A DNA stretch of 64,000 nucleotides from contig JAAEAF010014522.1 of the NCBI GenBank assembly GCA_011037195.1, forward strand, positions 117,726 to 181,725. Reading direction: 5' to 3'. Positions 55,218 through 64,000 of the stretch are shown here, piece after piece. A program made the position numbers and the translations under genes. Below the pieces are notes generated by a model. It made no database searches, was not told the DNA's origin, and was given only the letters and a program-made list of their open reading frames with translations. The number at the start of each line of letters is the position of its first letter. The stretch's first letter is position 1. This DNA comes from Triatoma infestans (taxonomy: Eukaryota; Arthropoda; Insecta; Hemiptera; Reduviidae).

Positions 55218-55417
55218 TGATCATTATCCGTACATAAAATATAGAGGGGCTATGGGAACTACTACGTACTAAGATAGGTAATAAAAATGATTAATTATAT
55301 ATCCAATTGTAGAAGTTGTTGGCCGTTAGAAATGATCTGATGTATCTCTTAGTTGGCTGATCAGCCGGGGGTATCATAAGAAAAACACTAAAAAATTTTT
55401 TTAAGTGTTTTTCATTA

Positions 55418-55464
55418 ATGGCCCGACGTTTCGACAAAAATTGTTTGTCTTCTTCAGGGGCTAT
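55418..55464 (-). ncRNA. Hammerhead-like ribozyme motif (HH3, left arm)
   Basis: Minus strand: ATAGCCC (stem I), CTGAAGA, extra A, GACAA...TTGTC (stem II), GAA, ACGT, C (predicted cleavage after the base at 55425), GGGCCAT. Stem I pairs GCCC with GGGC, one mismatch, then two more pairs. Confidence 0.55.
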
Positions 55465-55563
55465 CTTGTAAATACAGAATTGTGTGCTCTAGTAATGTCA
55501 ATATGACAGTCATAATTGAACACGTAGTAATTAATAGAGCATACAATTTTTCCGAATCTAAGA

Positions 55564-55608
55564 TAGCCTCTGAAGAAGACAAACAATGTTTGTCGAAACG
55601 TCGGGCCA
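55564..55608 (+). ncRNA. Hammerhead-like ribozyme motif (HH3, right arm)
   Basis: TAGCCT (stem I), CTGAAGA, A, GACAAACAATGTTTGTC (stem II), GAAACGTC, GGGCCAT. Stem I keeps pairing by a U-G in place of C-G. Predicted cleavage after 55602. Confidence 0.55.
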
Positions 55609-55849
55609 TTAATAAAAAACACTTAAAAAAATTTTTTAGTGTTTTTCTTATGATACCCCCGGCCGATCAGCCAACTAAGAGATACATCATGATTAATTAT
55701 AGTTTAGATGAAGATGCCAAAAACATTGAACCCAGCCAATATAATATTATCGCTACAAATTCTATAGAAATGCCTAAAATCAATTTATTTATTCTTTTTT
55801 TGAAAAAATATTACAAATAAAATGATTGATTTATATTATATTGGTGCAG

Positions 55850-56560
55850 TTAACATTCAAAGTTTAAAGGAAATTATTTTCGAGAAAATTGTCCTCCTCC
55901 CCCCCTCAAAAAACTTATGCTGTACAGTTGCACTTGCGGTTTTTTTTTTTAAATTTGGAATTTTATCAAAAATAACTTTAAAGCGATACCTTGAAAGGAA
56001 AACTTAAACGCTGCTGGTTTTCCCAAAATTTCAGAAAAACAACAATAAATTTTTCCAAGAAAATTTGTCTAATAAAAGTGATAGGCATTTATGTATGTAT
56101 ATAGGCAGTTTACGATGTTTTAAGCAAATCGTTTGGAGTCGCAAAATGGAAAGCGCTTAAAACTAAAACTAAAATCACCCAGTATAGTGGCACATTTGAT
56201 ATTGACCAAAAAATGTTGGCACAGTTGGATATTGACCAAAATCATATTGTCAGGATCGTTGGTAATACCTAAACGGAGTACCAAGTAGGAGCTTCCTGCG
56301 ATTTATGGGGGTTATATTTTAAATAATATATCATTAAAGGAAGTTTGTACGTTGGCTGTGGCAGGAGGGTCAAAATCCAGGTACAAGAGAACTATTAGAA
56401 GAAAATTCAAATCAATCAGCACTCAGTCTTTTACCCCCTTCTAGAAATCATATAATATAAAGTGCAGAGCACACACACACACACACACACACGCATATAT
56501 GCTTTCAGGCTATTCGCTAAAAGCATATTTTCCTATTCAGCGGGACCTCAGAAGTACCCA
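55850..56560 (+). mobile_element. Repeat B, strongly diverged
   Basis: Order of blocks follows repeat B loosely: TTTTCGAGAAAATTGTCCTC, GTTGCACTTGCGGTT, CCCAAAATTTCAGAAAAAC, AAAAGTGATAGGCATTTATG, a (CA)n tract (56469-56492), TTCGCTAAAAGCATATTTTC, GCGGGACCTCAG. Confidence 0.5.
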
Positions 56561-56681
56561 GCTGGGAGCCAAAATATGCAAATTGATAAAATTTGGTCAA
56601 TTATCTTATTGAACATTTTGAAGTTTTTATAGAAACTGAAAATTAATTAAATTACTATTATTATAAACTGTAAGCAATTTT

Positions 56682-57582
56682 ACACCTAGTAAGAGGAAGT
56701 ATTGTAATCGTGTCAAATTTTCGATATCGAGTTTTCACCGGAAATATCCGTTTTGCGGTCCTCTGAGTCAAAAAAAAAAGTGGTTTTTAGCAAATAGTTT
56801 GTGTGTGTGTCTGTGTGCGTGTGTGTTATATGAACGAAATTCCTTAACCGGAAGTACCAAATTACTAGTTGTTTTTTTTCAAGTTTTTGCGATTTTCTCA
56901 AAAATGGCTCCAACGATTTTGCTTCAAACTTGGTATATCAACTACACATACTAACAACTACAACTTTTATTTCAAACATTTCTCCGGGAAATTTCATTTA
57001 AGGGCAGTTATGGGGGAGGGGTAGGGTTAGGTTTTCATCTAAAGTGTTAGTTCAGTTTATTAAACAATTCTACCATCTAAATAATGTTAATTAGAATGTT
57101 GTAGAAATTCCGAGTTTCAAAAAAATCGGATAACCGGAAGTGCGTTTGTTTTAACACTTTACTAAATGATTTTTTTTTTTTCACTTTTTCGCGATTTTCT
57201 CAAAAATATCTTCGACGATTTTTTTGAAACTTCTTTATATAAACTAAACATACAATGGTCTACAACTTTTATTTAATACTTTTCTCTGGGAAAATTCATT
57301 TATGGTCATTTTTGGAGGAGGGGAGTGGTTATGTTTTTCTCTAAAGTGCTACATAGTGGATTATACAATTCTACCATCCAAACAAAATTAATCAGAAATA
57401 AATAAATGGCCAAAATTCCGAGTTTCAAGAAAATTAGTAAACCGGAAGTGCGCTTTTACTGGACAGTTTTCTCAGTTTAAAGACGAATTTCATTAAAGTT
57501 GGTACACAAACAATAAAATTTGTCAATTATAATTTTGAGAACTGGAGTAAGAGAAAGTTGTGTGAGAGATTCACACCAGATT
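56682..57582 (-). mobile_element. Repeat B, near-complete copy
   Basis: ACCTAGTAAGAGGAAGTATT (hairpin half) through GAGTTTTCACCGGAAATATC, a GT tract, two modules (CCGGAAGTGCGTTTGTTTTA, CCGGAAGTGCGCTTTTACTG) to AGTAAGAGAAAGTTGTGTGA and GAGATTCACACCAGAT. The (GT)n-adjacent segment is shorter than in the 35454 copy. Confidence 0.75.
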
Positions 57583-57827
57583 TATTTTTATTTTTTTTTA
57601 TAAAGTGACATTTAGTGAAATTAACTAACCTAAAAGTGTAAATAATATTTTGACATTCAATTTGTTAATGAAAAACATTGTTGGTGCGTGCACATCTATC
57701 TATTATTATTATTCTATATTCCTAAATTTTTATTACTAAATCAAATCAGATTATTATACTTTACTTTCATCAAATTCTCAGTGATTCAAGTGATTTGTAT
57801 TATCTATTCCCACATTCACTATTGTAT

Positions 57828-58327
57828 TGTAATGTTATTGTGATGATGTGTGTAGGTAGCTTGTGGTGTAGCGTTTTAGCGAAAAGGGCTTGTATGTATA
57901 TACGGTAAAGAGATAGAAGTAATAGCACTGTTTTATAAATACATATATTATTCTTTAAGCAAGTTTAAGTATATTACACTATCACACTGTATGTTAATAA
58001 AATAACGTTTATTTAGAATAAGGGCAAATATCTATCATTGGCACTGAGCAATTCCTGAAGTAGTGTTTCGATGTTTCCAGCTTGATTTGTATCACTAGTC
58101 TCTTGTTGGAAGGAATGTTTCTCTTTGTTCTTCAGTTCCTCCCCTGTTAGGAGAAGGGGGTAATACAATGCCATAATTGTTTTTGTACCGTACCAGTAAC
58201 TGGACTTGTATACTTGGCTAGCCCTTTTGCAATGGAATGTCAATCTTTTTCTTAATTTGAGATAATTATAAAATAATCTAAATTATTTCTAAAAACTATT
58301 ATTTTTTGATTTCGTCTTTCCACTACA
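57828..58327 (+). mobile_element. Solo LTR, family LTR-C, TSD GTAT
   Basis: TGTAATGTTATTGTGATGAT ... TCTTTCCACTACA, 500 bp, flanked by GTAT on both sides (57824-57827; 58328-58331). Shares GTAGGTAGCTTGTGG and GTTTTAGCGAAAAGGGCTTG with the 26422 copy. Confidence 0.8.
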
Positions 58328-58609
58328 GTATTTATATACTGATGTGAATTAAAAATAAATAAATTATAAAAAACAAGGCCGACCTTAATAACTTGTATTT
58401 CCGGTAAAATCTTCATTTCGAAAATTTCACACGATCGAAATCTTTCCATTTTTCCCAGACTAAGAGTGAGTAAAAGATATAGCAATATTTAGAAACTTGA
58501 TTGGATTGATTTTATACAAATGGGAATTTTTGTTTAGTACCACTATTACATCGATATTATTTTAATGATAACATAGATACTTAATATATTCATATCGTAT
58601 ATAATGTAT

Positions 58610-59325
58610 TGGGTGGATGTAATTGTGGTGGTTGGTTCCGCAGAGCTGGAAAGTATCAGAGACATTTTCCGTGGTAGCATGCTTCATTTTGTGGTCATCG
58701 ACCGGTTTTGAGCGTTCCCCATCTTCAGGATGCGTTTTTCAGACAGTGTGACAAACGCATCCTGAAGATGGGCGAACGCTCGGAAAATGTCTCTGATATT
58801 GGATGGATGTGTTGTTGAGTGGTAGTGTAAGGTAAGTGGTGTTGACAGGGCTTATGTGTGTGCGTGTGTGTGTGTGTGTATGTTTTAAAGAGATATAATG
58901 AAGAAATCACCACTGCTTATAATAAAAATAATTTGACTATATTTGAATTATTGGATAATATGAATAACAATTACAAGTTAATTGTTATAAATATAAAGAA
59001 ACTCTTGTACTTAAAAACCAGCTTGATTTAAACTTAAATATTAAACTTCTTGACACCACTGACTATAAGACGAATTCTTCTAAGACGTTGAATACTTTGT
59101 AACAGACTAATCAAAGAATAATGCTCTTAGTAGTTAAAAAATGCCCTTTATAAATGATTTCGAGAAGGGGTTAAAAGACAAAGAATGGCCAAGTTCTTCG
59201 ACCTCTCATGTAACGGTAACCTTGTACCTAGATTTTGACCCTTCGGCCAGCCAACTTACATATTTCCTTTAAAAATTATATTATTTAAAATATAGAATAT
59301 ATTTCCAATTTCTTCTTCCACTGCA
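58610..59325 (+). mobile_element. Solo LTR, family LTR-C, TSD GTAT, with HH1 inside
   Basis: TGGGTGGATGT (then the foldback) GTTGTTGAGTGG ... TTCTTCTTCCACTGCA, flanked by GTAT on both sides (58606-58609; 59326-59329). Without the foldback and its duplicated target it is about 525 bp. Confidence 0.75.
58621..58797. mobile_element. HH1 foldback element, short copy
   Basis: Flanked by ATTGGGTGGATGT (58608-58620) and ATTGGATGGATGT (58798-58810). Left arm with a degenerate minus-strand core (GTTTTGAGCG), right arm cut after CGCTCGG. It sits 11 bp inside the LTR-C start, so it is younger than that LTR. Confidence 0.85.
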
Positions 59326-59329
59326 GTAT

Positions 59330-60265
59330 CTACAAACAATATCATGAGGTCGCTTTTAAAGAAATCATAAGGCCATGTTTGATGTATTGTAATACAAATT
59401 TGAAAAATACATTTAGTAAAGTGGTATTACCAGTTCAGCAATTTTGACCTATAATCCCCCACCCCTGTAATATTTTAACGCAATTGCTCAACAATTTACT
59501 ATTCACTAGCATTTTGATCAGTGACATCAATAAACATGCACAAATTTCTACAGAACTAGCACTCAATTCAGGACCTGAACAGTCCAAAAATTTATACCCT
59601 CCCACTAACCCGCCTCACAAACCACCTTACATCGCTGGGGCTAGAGAAATTGCCTTGAGGCCTTGTAGTGTAAGTGTTCAGAATTCTAATTTTTAAGAGT
59701 CCTCCCTGCCTTCTCCCGCCACCACAGCTGCTGATTACACTTCAAAGTTTAACAAATGAACTTTTTTTATCTGTATCAGCTAATTTACTTGTTACTATGG
59801 ATGTCGACACACATAAATATTAGTAAACAAAAAAATATGTTTAAATAAATAAATAAAAAAATGTTTAATAGTTGATAAAAATAGTTGATATCATATTGAA
59901 GTTATTAAACATGATGAAACAAATAAAACAGATTTGAATGTTAACTCGGGAGGAAGATGGAAATCAAGATAATATGATTCAGTTGGAGATAATGCAATTA
60001 TCTTACTAGCGGTAACAAGAAAATCTCGTTTATAGCAAAACTTTAGTAGCCGTCAATGTTTTAACTTATAAAACAATCTTTGAGATACTGTTGAATAAAT
60101 ATTTTTATTGAGTGTTCTTAAAACTTACTTGTAACCGTTTGTGAGAAAATAAAGAACTCAAAAAAAAAAAAAAAAATTCGTCAGTAAGGATTTTTATCGA
60201 AAAACTTCGTGTAAGTTGTGGTTTAAAAGGTACCAAAAAAAAAAGAATACCATGTTTGAGGGTTG
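59330..60265. other. Spacer, no gene recognised
   Basis: A 70-codon plus-strand frame (59484-59696) has no recognisable domain. A short TAAATAAATAAATAAA tract lies at 59843-59858. Confidence 0.35.
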
Positions 60266-61942
60266 CGATTATTGTTTTTTTTTTTTTTTTTTTTTTTTAA
60301 TATCACTTTTTTATTTTACCAAAAAAAAGTTTTACAAAATGAGTCAAAGATAATACAAGTAATGTACGGCATGGGAAAAAAATTCCGTCTGCCGGAGGTC
60401 GATTCATAGAACAGAAATATACACACACAAGAACAAAAAGAAAAAATAAATAAACATGAAAAATAATTCGAAAAAGAAACAAAAATAAAGTTTTACTTAT
60501 ATGATTTGTAACTCAAAGTAAACAATCAAAATCTTATAAAATATGAAATCACAAACATTCAAAAATTGAATTCCATTACTAAATGGTATCGATAGTGCCA
60601 GGCATGTCGAGCGTATTTGATTAAAGGACGAAAATTATTTTCTAACTGTTCAATAAACTGACTTTTAGTTAAAGTTGCAGAAGCCACATGTAGATGACGG
60701 ATCTCAGAGAGGATGGTGCATTCCGCCATAAAATGAACAATGTCCTCCCTAACACGGGCATTACATAAGGAACACATTGCATTTTCCCTTACTGGTGCAC
60801 CATTCAAATACAATAAATCACCTCTGATCTTAAATAGCCATCTTAACTCAACCAAAGTCAATCCCTGAGCTTTATCATTAATGAAATCAAACATGTCAAA
60901 GTTACGATCTAATTGTTTATACAGTAGGAATCGTGAGCTGGAACTAACTTGTTCACAAAGCTCTTCTCTAAATTTAGTTCGTAATTTTTCTAATATAACG
61001 TTAAACAGCCTTGGTCAATCATCTACATTGTTTAAAGAAAAAAGCGAATCACATGAGAGTTCAGCAACAATCATTCCAGTTCTTAAGCCATATTGCACCG
61101 CGACCAACAACTTCAAGGGCGACTATTTTAGGAAGGCGGTAATCAGGAAGTTTAAAAAGTTTCAAGATATAATAAAAATAAATTTTCAGAGTAAACAGAA
61201 ACAGCTGATCTACGTTTGTCTCCAAATACAACATATAATTAAGAGTTTTTTAGGAAGGGCAAATAGTTTTCTAATAAAAAAACCGCAAGGCTTTTTCAAG
61301 TTGCTCAAATTTCTCATAACCCCAGATTTGAGAGGCATAACAAAGAATTGAACGACAAATTGCATTGAACATTTTAAATTTTGCAGGAAGAGGAATTACA
61401 TCTTGAGTAATAAAATCTTGCCATATACTATTCAGAGCAAGTTTCGTTATGGATACTTTATTATTAACATGACGATTAAAAGAAAGACGTGGAGTTAATG
61501 TAACGCCGAGATATTTGTATTCTTTCACAATTTCTATCGGATTATTATTAAAATACCACCGATCTTTGCCTGCCAACCTGCCACCCTTCCTAAAAACAAT
61601 AATTTTCGATTTGTCTAAATTAACTGATAAATTCCATTGTAAGCAGTACGATTCCAGTGTTTTAATGTTCCTCTGAAGACTGGCTGCATTATCTGCGACT
61701 AGTACCACGTCGTCAGCGTACATAAGGACTTTAATTACGGAGTTGCCAACCCTCACACCCGATTCCAGGGCAGCTGGCAAATCGTCAAGATACAATGCGA
61801 ACAAAAGTGGACTCAATACGCAGCCCTGCCTTACTCCTGAAACCACGTCAAACCACTCTGAAATACCATCTTTTCCACGCCCCGCAACATTTATAACATT
61901 TATTGGTAATTGACAGGTATAAAGATGCCTGCACACTATCAA
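60266..61942 (-). pseudogene. LINE-A copy with reverse transcriptase domain
   Basis: The most complete LINE-A. Minus strand, N to C: SGVRQGCVLSPLLFALYLDD (motif B), VIKVLMYADDVVLVADNAAS (motif C), SVNLDKSKIIVFRKGGRL, VKEYKYLGVTLTPRLSFNRH, then YASQIWGYEKFEQLEKALRF (frame 61942-61271). After a frameshifted stretch, LRWLFKIRGDLLYLNG, then CSLCNARVREDIVHFMAEC (60894-60559). 3' UTR with ATTCCGTCTGCCGGAGGTC (60382) and a T run at 60272-60298, i.e. an A tail on the minus strand. The 5' part is cut at 61942, next to Harbinger-type sequence. Clade uncertain; L2/CR1- or RTE-like arrangements are possible. Confidence 0.8.
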
Positions 61943-61991
61943 TATTATTGATCAATAATATTGATCATATGTGGATTAAGATGATTAATAA

Positions 61992-62583
61992 AGTGGCCCG
62001 TAGACGATCAATGTTCACGTCAATATATTGCACAATAATATTGTATGGCCAACCCATACGAAGCAATATTATTGCACAATACATTAGTTCATGGCTGGCA
62101 CTTCTGTAGTCAATATGTGTATTCGGTTTAATTCCTTTAAGTTAGTGCGCAACGAATTAAATTTTTTAACTAATTGTGACTTATCAGCATCCGGGTAGTA
62201 TTCTCTATATTTAGAAAACAACTGTTCGTACTTCATTTTTTTTTATTCTATTGCTGTAATCTTTACTCTTGATATTCCACAAAGCGGGTAAACTCCGATA
62301 CACCTCGATGTATTCTAAAATGAATTTTCTTTCTTCATCTTTTCACTTTGCAGTCATCTTTTATAGATAAGTCGATGTTATAGACAAGACTGAACCAGAT
62401 TGCGCCATACTGCCTACAGACAATGCAATATTTATAAGATTGCACAATAAAAATCAAACTCTTTTTGATTGCCTCAATATAGTGCGCAATCTTTCAATCT
62501 GGTCTACAGACGGTCAATATTATTGTGCAATATCAATTCTTGTGCAATATATTGATGTGAATATTGATCGTCTATGGGCCACT
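61992..62583. mobile_element. Harbinger-type element, 592 bp, TSD TAA
   Basis: The left end AGTGGCCCGTAGACGATCAA and the reverse complement of the right end AGTGGCCCATAGACGATCAA continue as inverted repeats over about 45 bp (CAATATATTGCACAA). Flanked by TAA (61989-61991; 62584-62586). Subterminal CAATATTATTG motifs on both sides. The TIR is similar in layout (GGCCC, AGACG/ACAYGG, TCAATA) but not identical to the element at 6140. Carries a MADF-like minus-strand frame. Confidence 0.85.
62084..62236 (-). CDS. MADF/Myb-like fragment inside the Harbinger-type element
   Basis: 50 codons from an ATG: MKYEQLFSKYREYYPDADKS then KKFNSLRTNLKELNR. The pattern YREYYPDA...VKKxNSLRTN...EL resembles the second half of a MADF (Myb/SANT-like) DNA-binding domain, the type of accessory protein Harbinger elements encode beside the transposase. 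The first helix is not found, so this is either an internal exon or a remnant. Confidence 0.45.
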   Translation of the reverse strand: MKYEQLFSKYREYYPDADKSQLVKKFNSLRTNLKELNRIHILTTEVPAMN

Positions 62584-62659
62584 TAAAAGTGAGATTCAAC
62601 TTTGAAAAATAGAGTCAATACTGAAATAATTCAATACTATTGAGATATCCTGTGGGCAC

Positions 62660-63130
62660 TGAAATGTATTTGGTGTGATGTGTTGTATGTTTGTAATAGT
62701 AGTTGGTGTAGCACGAGCGGATTAGTAAAAGGGGTTGTGAGTAAACTATGTTTAAGAGAGAAGTAATAAGAATAATCAAGAAAACACTGGTAGATTAAAT
62801 TAAATATATTCTTTAAAGATAATTAAATGCTATTCAATAACACAGCAATATGCGTATTAATTTACTGCAATTAGTTGGAATAAACTCTTATGTTATAACT
62901 TAAAATGACCATGATTCAGAGAGCGGAAAAAACAAGGTACTGCTGAATGTCTGTATAGGCTCTCTGAAGGAATTGTCTTCTAATTGTTCGTTCAAATCTT
63001 CCCTATGAGAAGAACGGGTAGACATGCTATAAGTTAATGAACTCGTCTTATCACGGTATTTCTCCTACTGGGTTACCCTTTTGCCACCCAAGTCTAGCTT
63101 TTTTTCTCATAATTTCTATCAATAAAATAG
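62660..63130 (+). mobile_element. LTR-C, diverged copy
   Basis: GTGATGTGTTGTATGTTTG, GCACGAGCGGATTAGTAAAA, AGAGAGAAGTAATAAGAATA, AACTCTTATGTTATAACTTA and TCTTCTAATTGTTCGTTC align with the other LTR-C copies. The 3' end is not recognisable and no target duplication was found. Confidence 0.6.
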
Positions 63131-63219
63131 ATATATTATTGCGTCATCACAGAACCACATGAATTTATTGATCAAAGTGTCTCCAATCTCATTAATCAAT
63201 AGAATATTGATAGTTGTTT

Positions 63220-63700
63220 ACAGGCACCTTAAAGCCTATCTCAGACGACCAATAATATTGTCAATATTTCAGATATTGATTCAAAAATTGACAATATTAT
63301 CGGCCGCATGGGGGGGGGGAATTATTGATATACTGTCAATATAGTGACGGATATTCGGGCTCCTGAAAATATTCATCAATATTTTAGGAGGAGCTAGTCA
63401 TATTGATGAAATATTGATCATTTGTGCTAGTGATTGATAATTTTGGTTTGTTCATCTGTAACCATGGCGGAAAATGCATCGTCGCCTTTATCGCCTTTCT
63501 CGGTGAATGAAAATGAAAATGAACGGCAAATATTGATAAACTTTATAAACACATACACAGTAATGCCTAGAACTGTGGAATACTTCATCAGATATATATT
63601 ATATTCCAGCAAAGATAAGAAAAAAAATGACAAACAAATGTAGCAACTGTTCATACATTCTAAAGTAATTTTTATAATCATCAGGTTCCTTTTGCCTAAT
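63220..63700 (+). mobile_element. Left end of a third Harbinger-type element with MADF-like ORF start
   Basis: After TTA (63229-63231), AAGCCTATCTCAGACGACCA then AATAATATTGTCAATA; further CAATATTATCGG, ACTGTCAATATAGTG and ATATTGATGAAATATTGATC motifs follow. An ATG at 63464 opens MAENASSPLSPF then NERQILINFINTYTVMPR, which may be the first helix of a MADF domain. The right end is not visible; it may be decayed or outside the window. Confidence 0.45.
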
Positions 63701-63929
63701 ATAGTGTATAAGATTTAGAAGATTGAACTTTTATTTTTTTTATATCCATTTTTTTACCAAACGTCTTTTCTTTACTTTATTCACACCACAATATGACAAA
63801 ATAATAGCAATACACGCTTTTTCCTTATTTTTCCTTTTTAGCAGAAACTTCACACGCACAGATCTTTTCACAGCTAAATATTATTTGGCAACTCTATACA
63901 ATATTATTAGAATTGAAAGAATTATCCAT

Positions 63930-64000
63930 ACAAGATTACTCCACCCCTTCCCAAAAAGTGCTCTTCAAAGAATTTTCCCGGAGAAATGTTTCAAATAAAA
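63930..64000 (+). mobile_element. Repeat B, entering the right edge of the window
   Basis: ACTCCACCCCTTCCCAAAAA, TTTTCCCGGAGAAATGTTTC and AAATAAAA are the module-2 motifs of repeat B (compare 45781-45850). The copy continues outside. Confidence 0.65.

Larger units (their letters stand above)
55338..55690. mobile_element. HH3 foldback element
   Basis: Nearly perfect inverted arms of about 130 bp: GATGTATCTCTTAGTTGGCT ... CAGGGGCTATCTT (55338-55468) and AAGATAGCCTCTGAAGAAGA ... GCCAACTAAGAGATACATC (55559-55689); loop about 90 bp. Each arm holds a hammerhead-like core with ACGT as stem III and a TTAAGTG...AAAAAAT block. No sequence similarity to HH1 or HH2 outside the core. Target duplication not resolved. 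Confidence 0.85.

Noticed and set aside
55482..55820. 112-codon plus-strand frame across the HH3 right arm
   Set aside because: Includes the ribozyme-like core and the arm; no domain, and the inverted arm is not coding in the matching frame.
60881..61351. 156-codon plus-strand frame
   Set aside because: Antisense to the LINE-A reverse transcriptase, whose minus-strand reading matches family motifs.
1..64000. CRISPR arrays, bacterial operons, Shine-Dalgarno sites
   Set aside because: Composition, SINEs, poly-A tails and LINEs show eukaryotic nuclear DNA; no regularly spaced repeat-spacer structure was seen. The 156-bp and 70-bp tandem arrays have no spacers.

Overview
The window is an AT-rich eukaryotic, almost certainly arthropod (probably insect), intergenic region built from transposable elements in many stages of decay. 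I found no host gene that I can name. The arthropod inference rests on an R1-clade non-LTR retrotransposon (positions 1-4316), jockey-clade fragments, a cecropia-type mariner and tRNA-derived SINEs. Apart from the two R1 reading frames, every recognisable protein is a broken transposon gene.

Layout. 1-4316: R1-clade LINE with overlapping intact ORF1/ORF2, its 5' end outside the window. 4317-5055: jockey fragment in a repeat-B copy. 6140-9184: a PIF/Harbinger element (TIRs, TTA target duplication) split by a solo LTR, which itself received a ribozyme-type foldback, and by two LINEs, each with a readable target duplication. 11154-13282: Penelope-like GIY-YIG remnant followed by a large foldback enclosing an integrase fragment. 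14.3-20.2 kb: LINE fragments, SINEs and repeat B. 20.4-21.15 kb: 156-bp tandem repeat. 22.5-23.6 kb: RTE-like LINE split by an LTR. 24.7-28.9 kb: foldbacks and gypsy-type solo LTRs. 30.4-33.7 kb: dead Tc1 transposase, foldbacks, LINE-A. 34.7-36.5 and 44.6-46.3 kb: the best repeat-B copies. 42.2-44.1 kb: LTR-C with a mariner inside. 46.5-48.7 kb: RTE-like LINE between 200-bp direct repeats. 49.36-49.74 kb: another solo LTR. 50.9-51.7 kb: largest ribozyme foldback. 54-59.3 kb: jockey, a second type of foldback, repeat B, LTR-C. 60.3-63.7 kb: LINE-A with a reverse transcriptase domain, then two Harbinger-type ends carrying MADF-like sequence.

The most interesting system is a set of short inverted-repeat (foldback) elements in three sequence families. 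Each arm carries a hammerhead-ribozyme-like core: CUGANGA, one extra nucleotide, stem II, GAAA, a palindromic stem III (ACCGGU or ACGU), then C at the predicted cleavage position. Stem I and stem II change between families while pairing is kept. Six copies of one family are flanked by 8-14 bp target duplications, and for one of these the empty site is present elsewhere in the window. Hammerheads are known from Penelope-like elements and small non-autonomous retrozymes, and a Penelope GIY-YIG remnant lies beside one family here. The foldback arrangement, and the extra core nucleotide shared by all three families, deserve testing.

Repeat names used below: HH1/HH2/HH3 = the three hammerhead-like foldback families; LTR-C, LTR-D and LTR-E = three solo-LTR families; LINE-A = LINE with a CSLCN-type C-terminal zinc motif; LINE-D = LINE with a GHxxLRR/CRxCETEEET C-terminus; SINE-1, SINE-2 = tRNA-derived SINEs; repeat B = the commonest non-coding repeat of the window.
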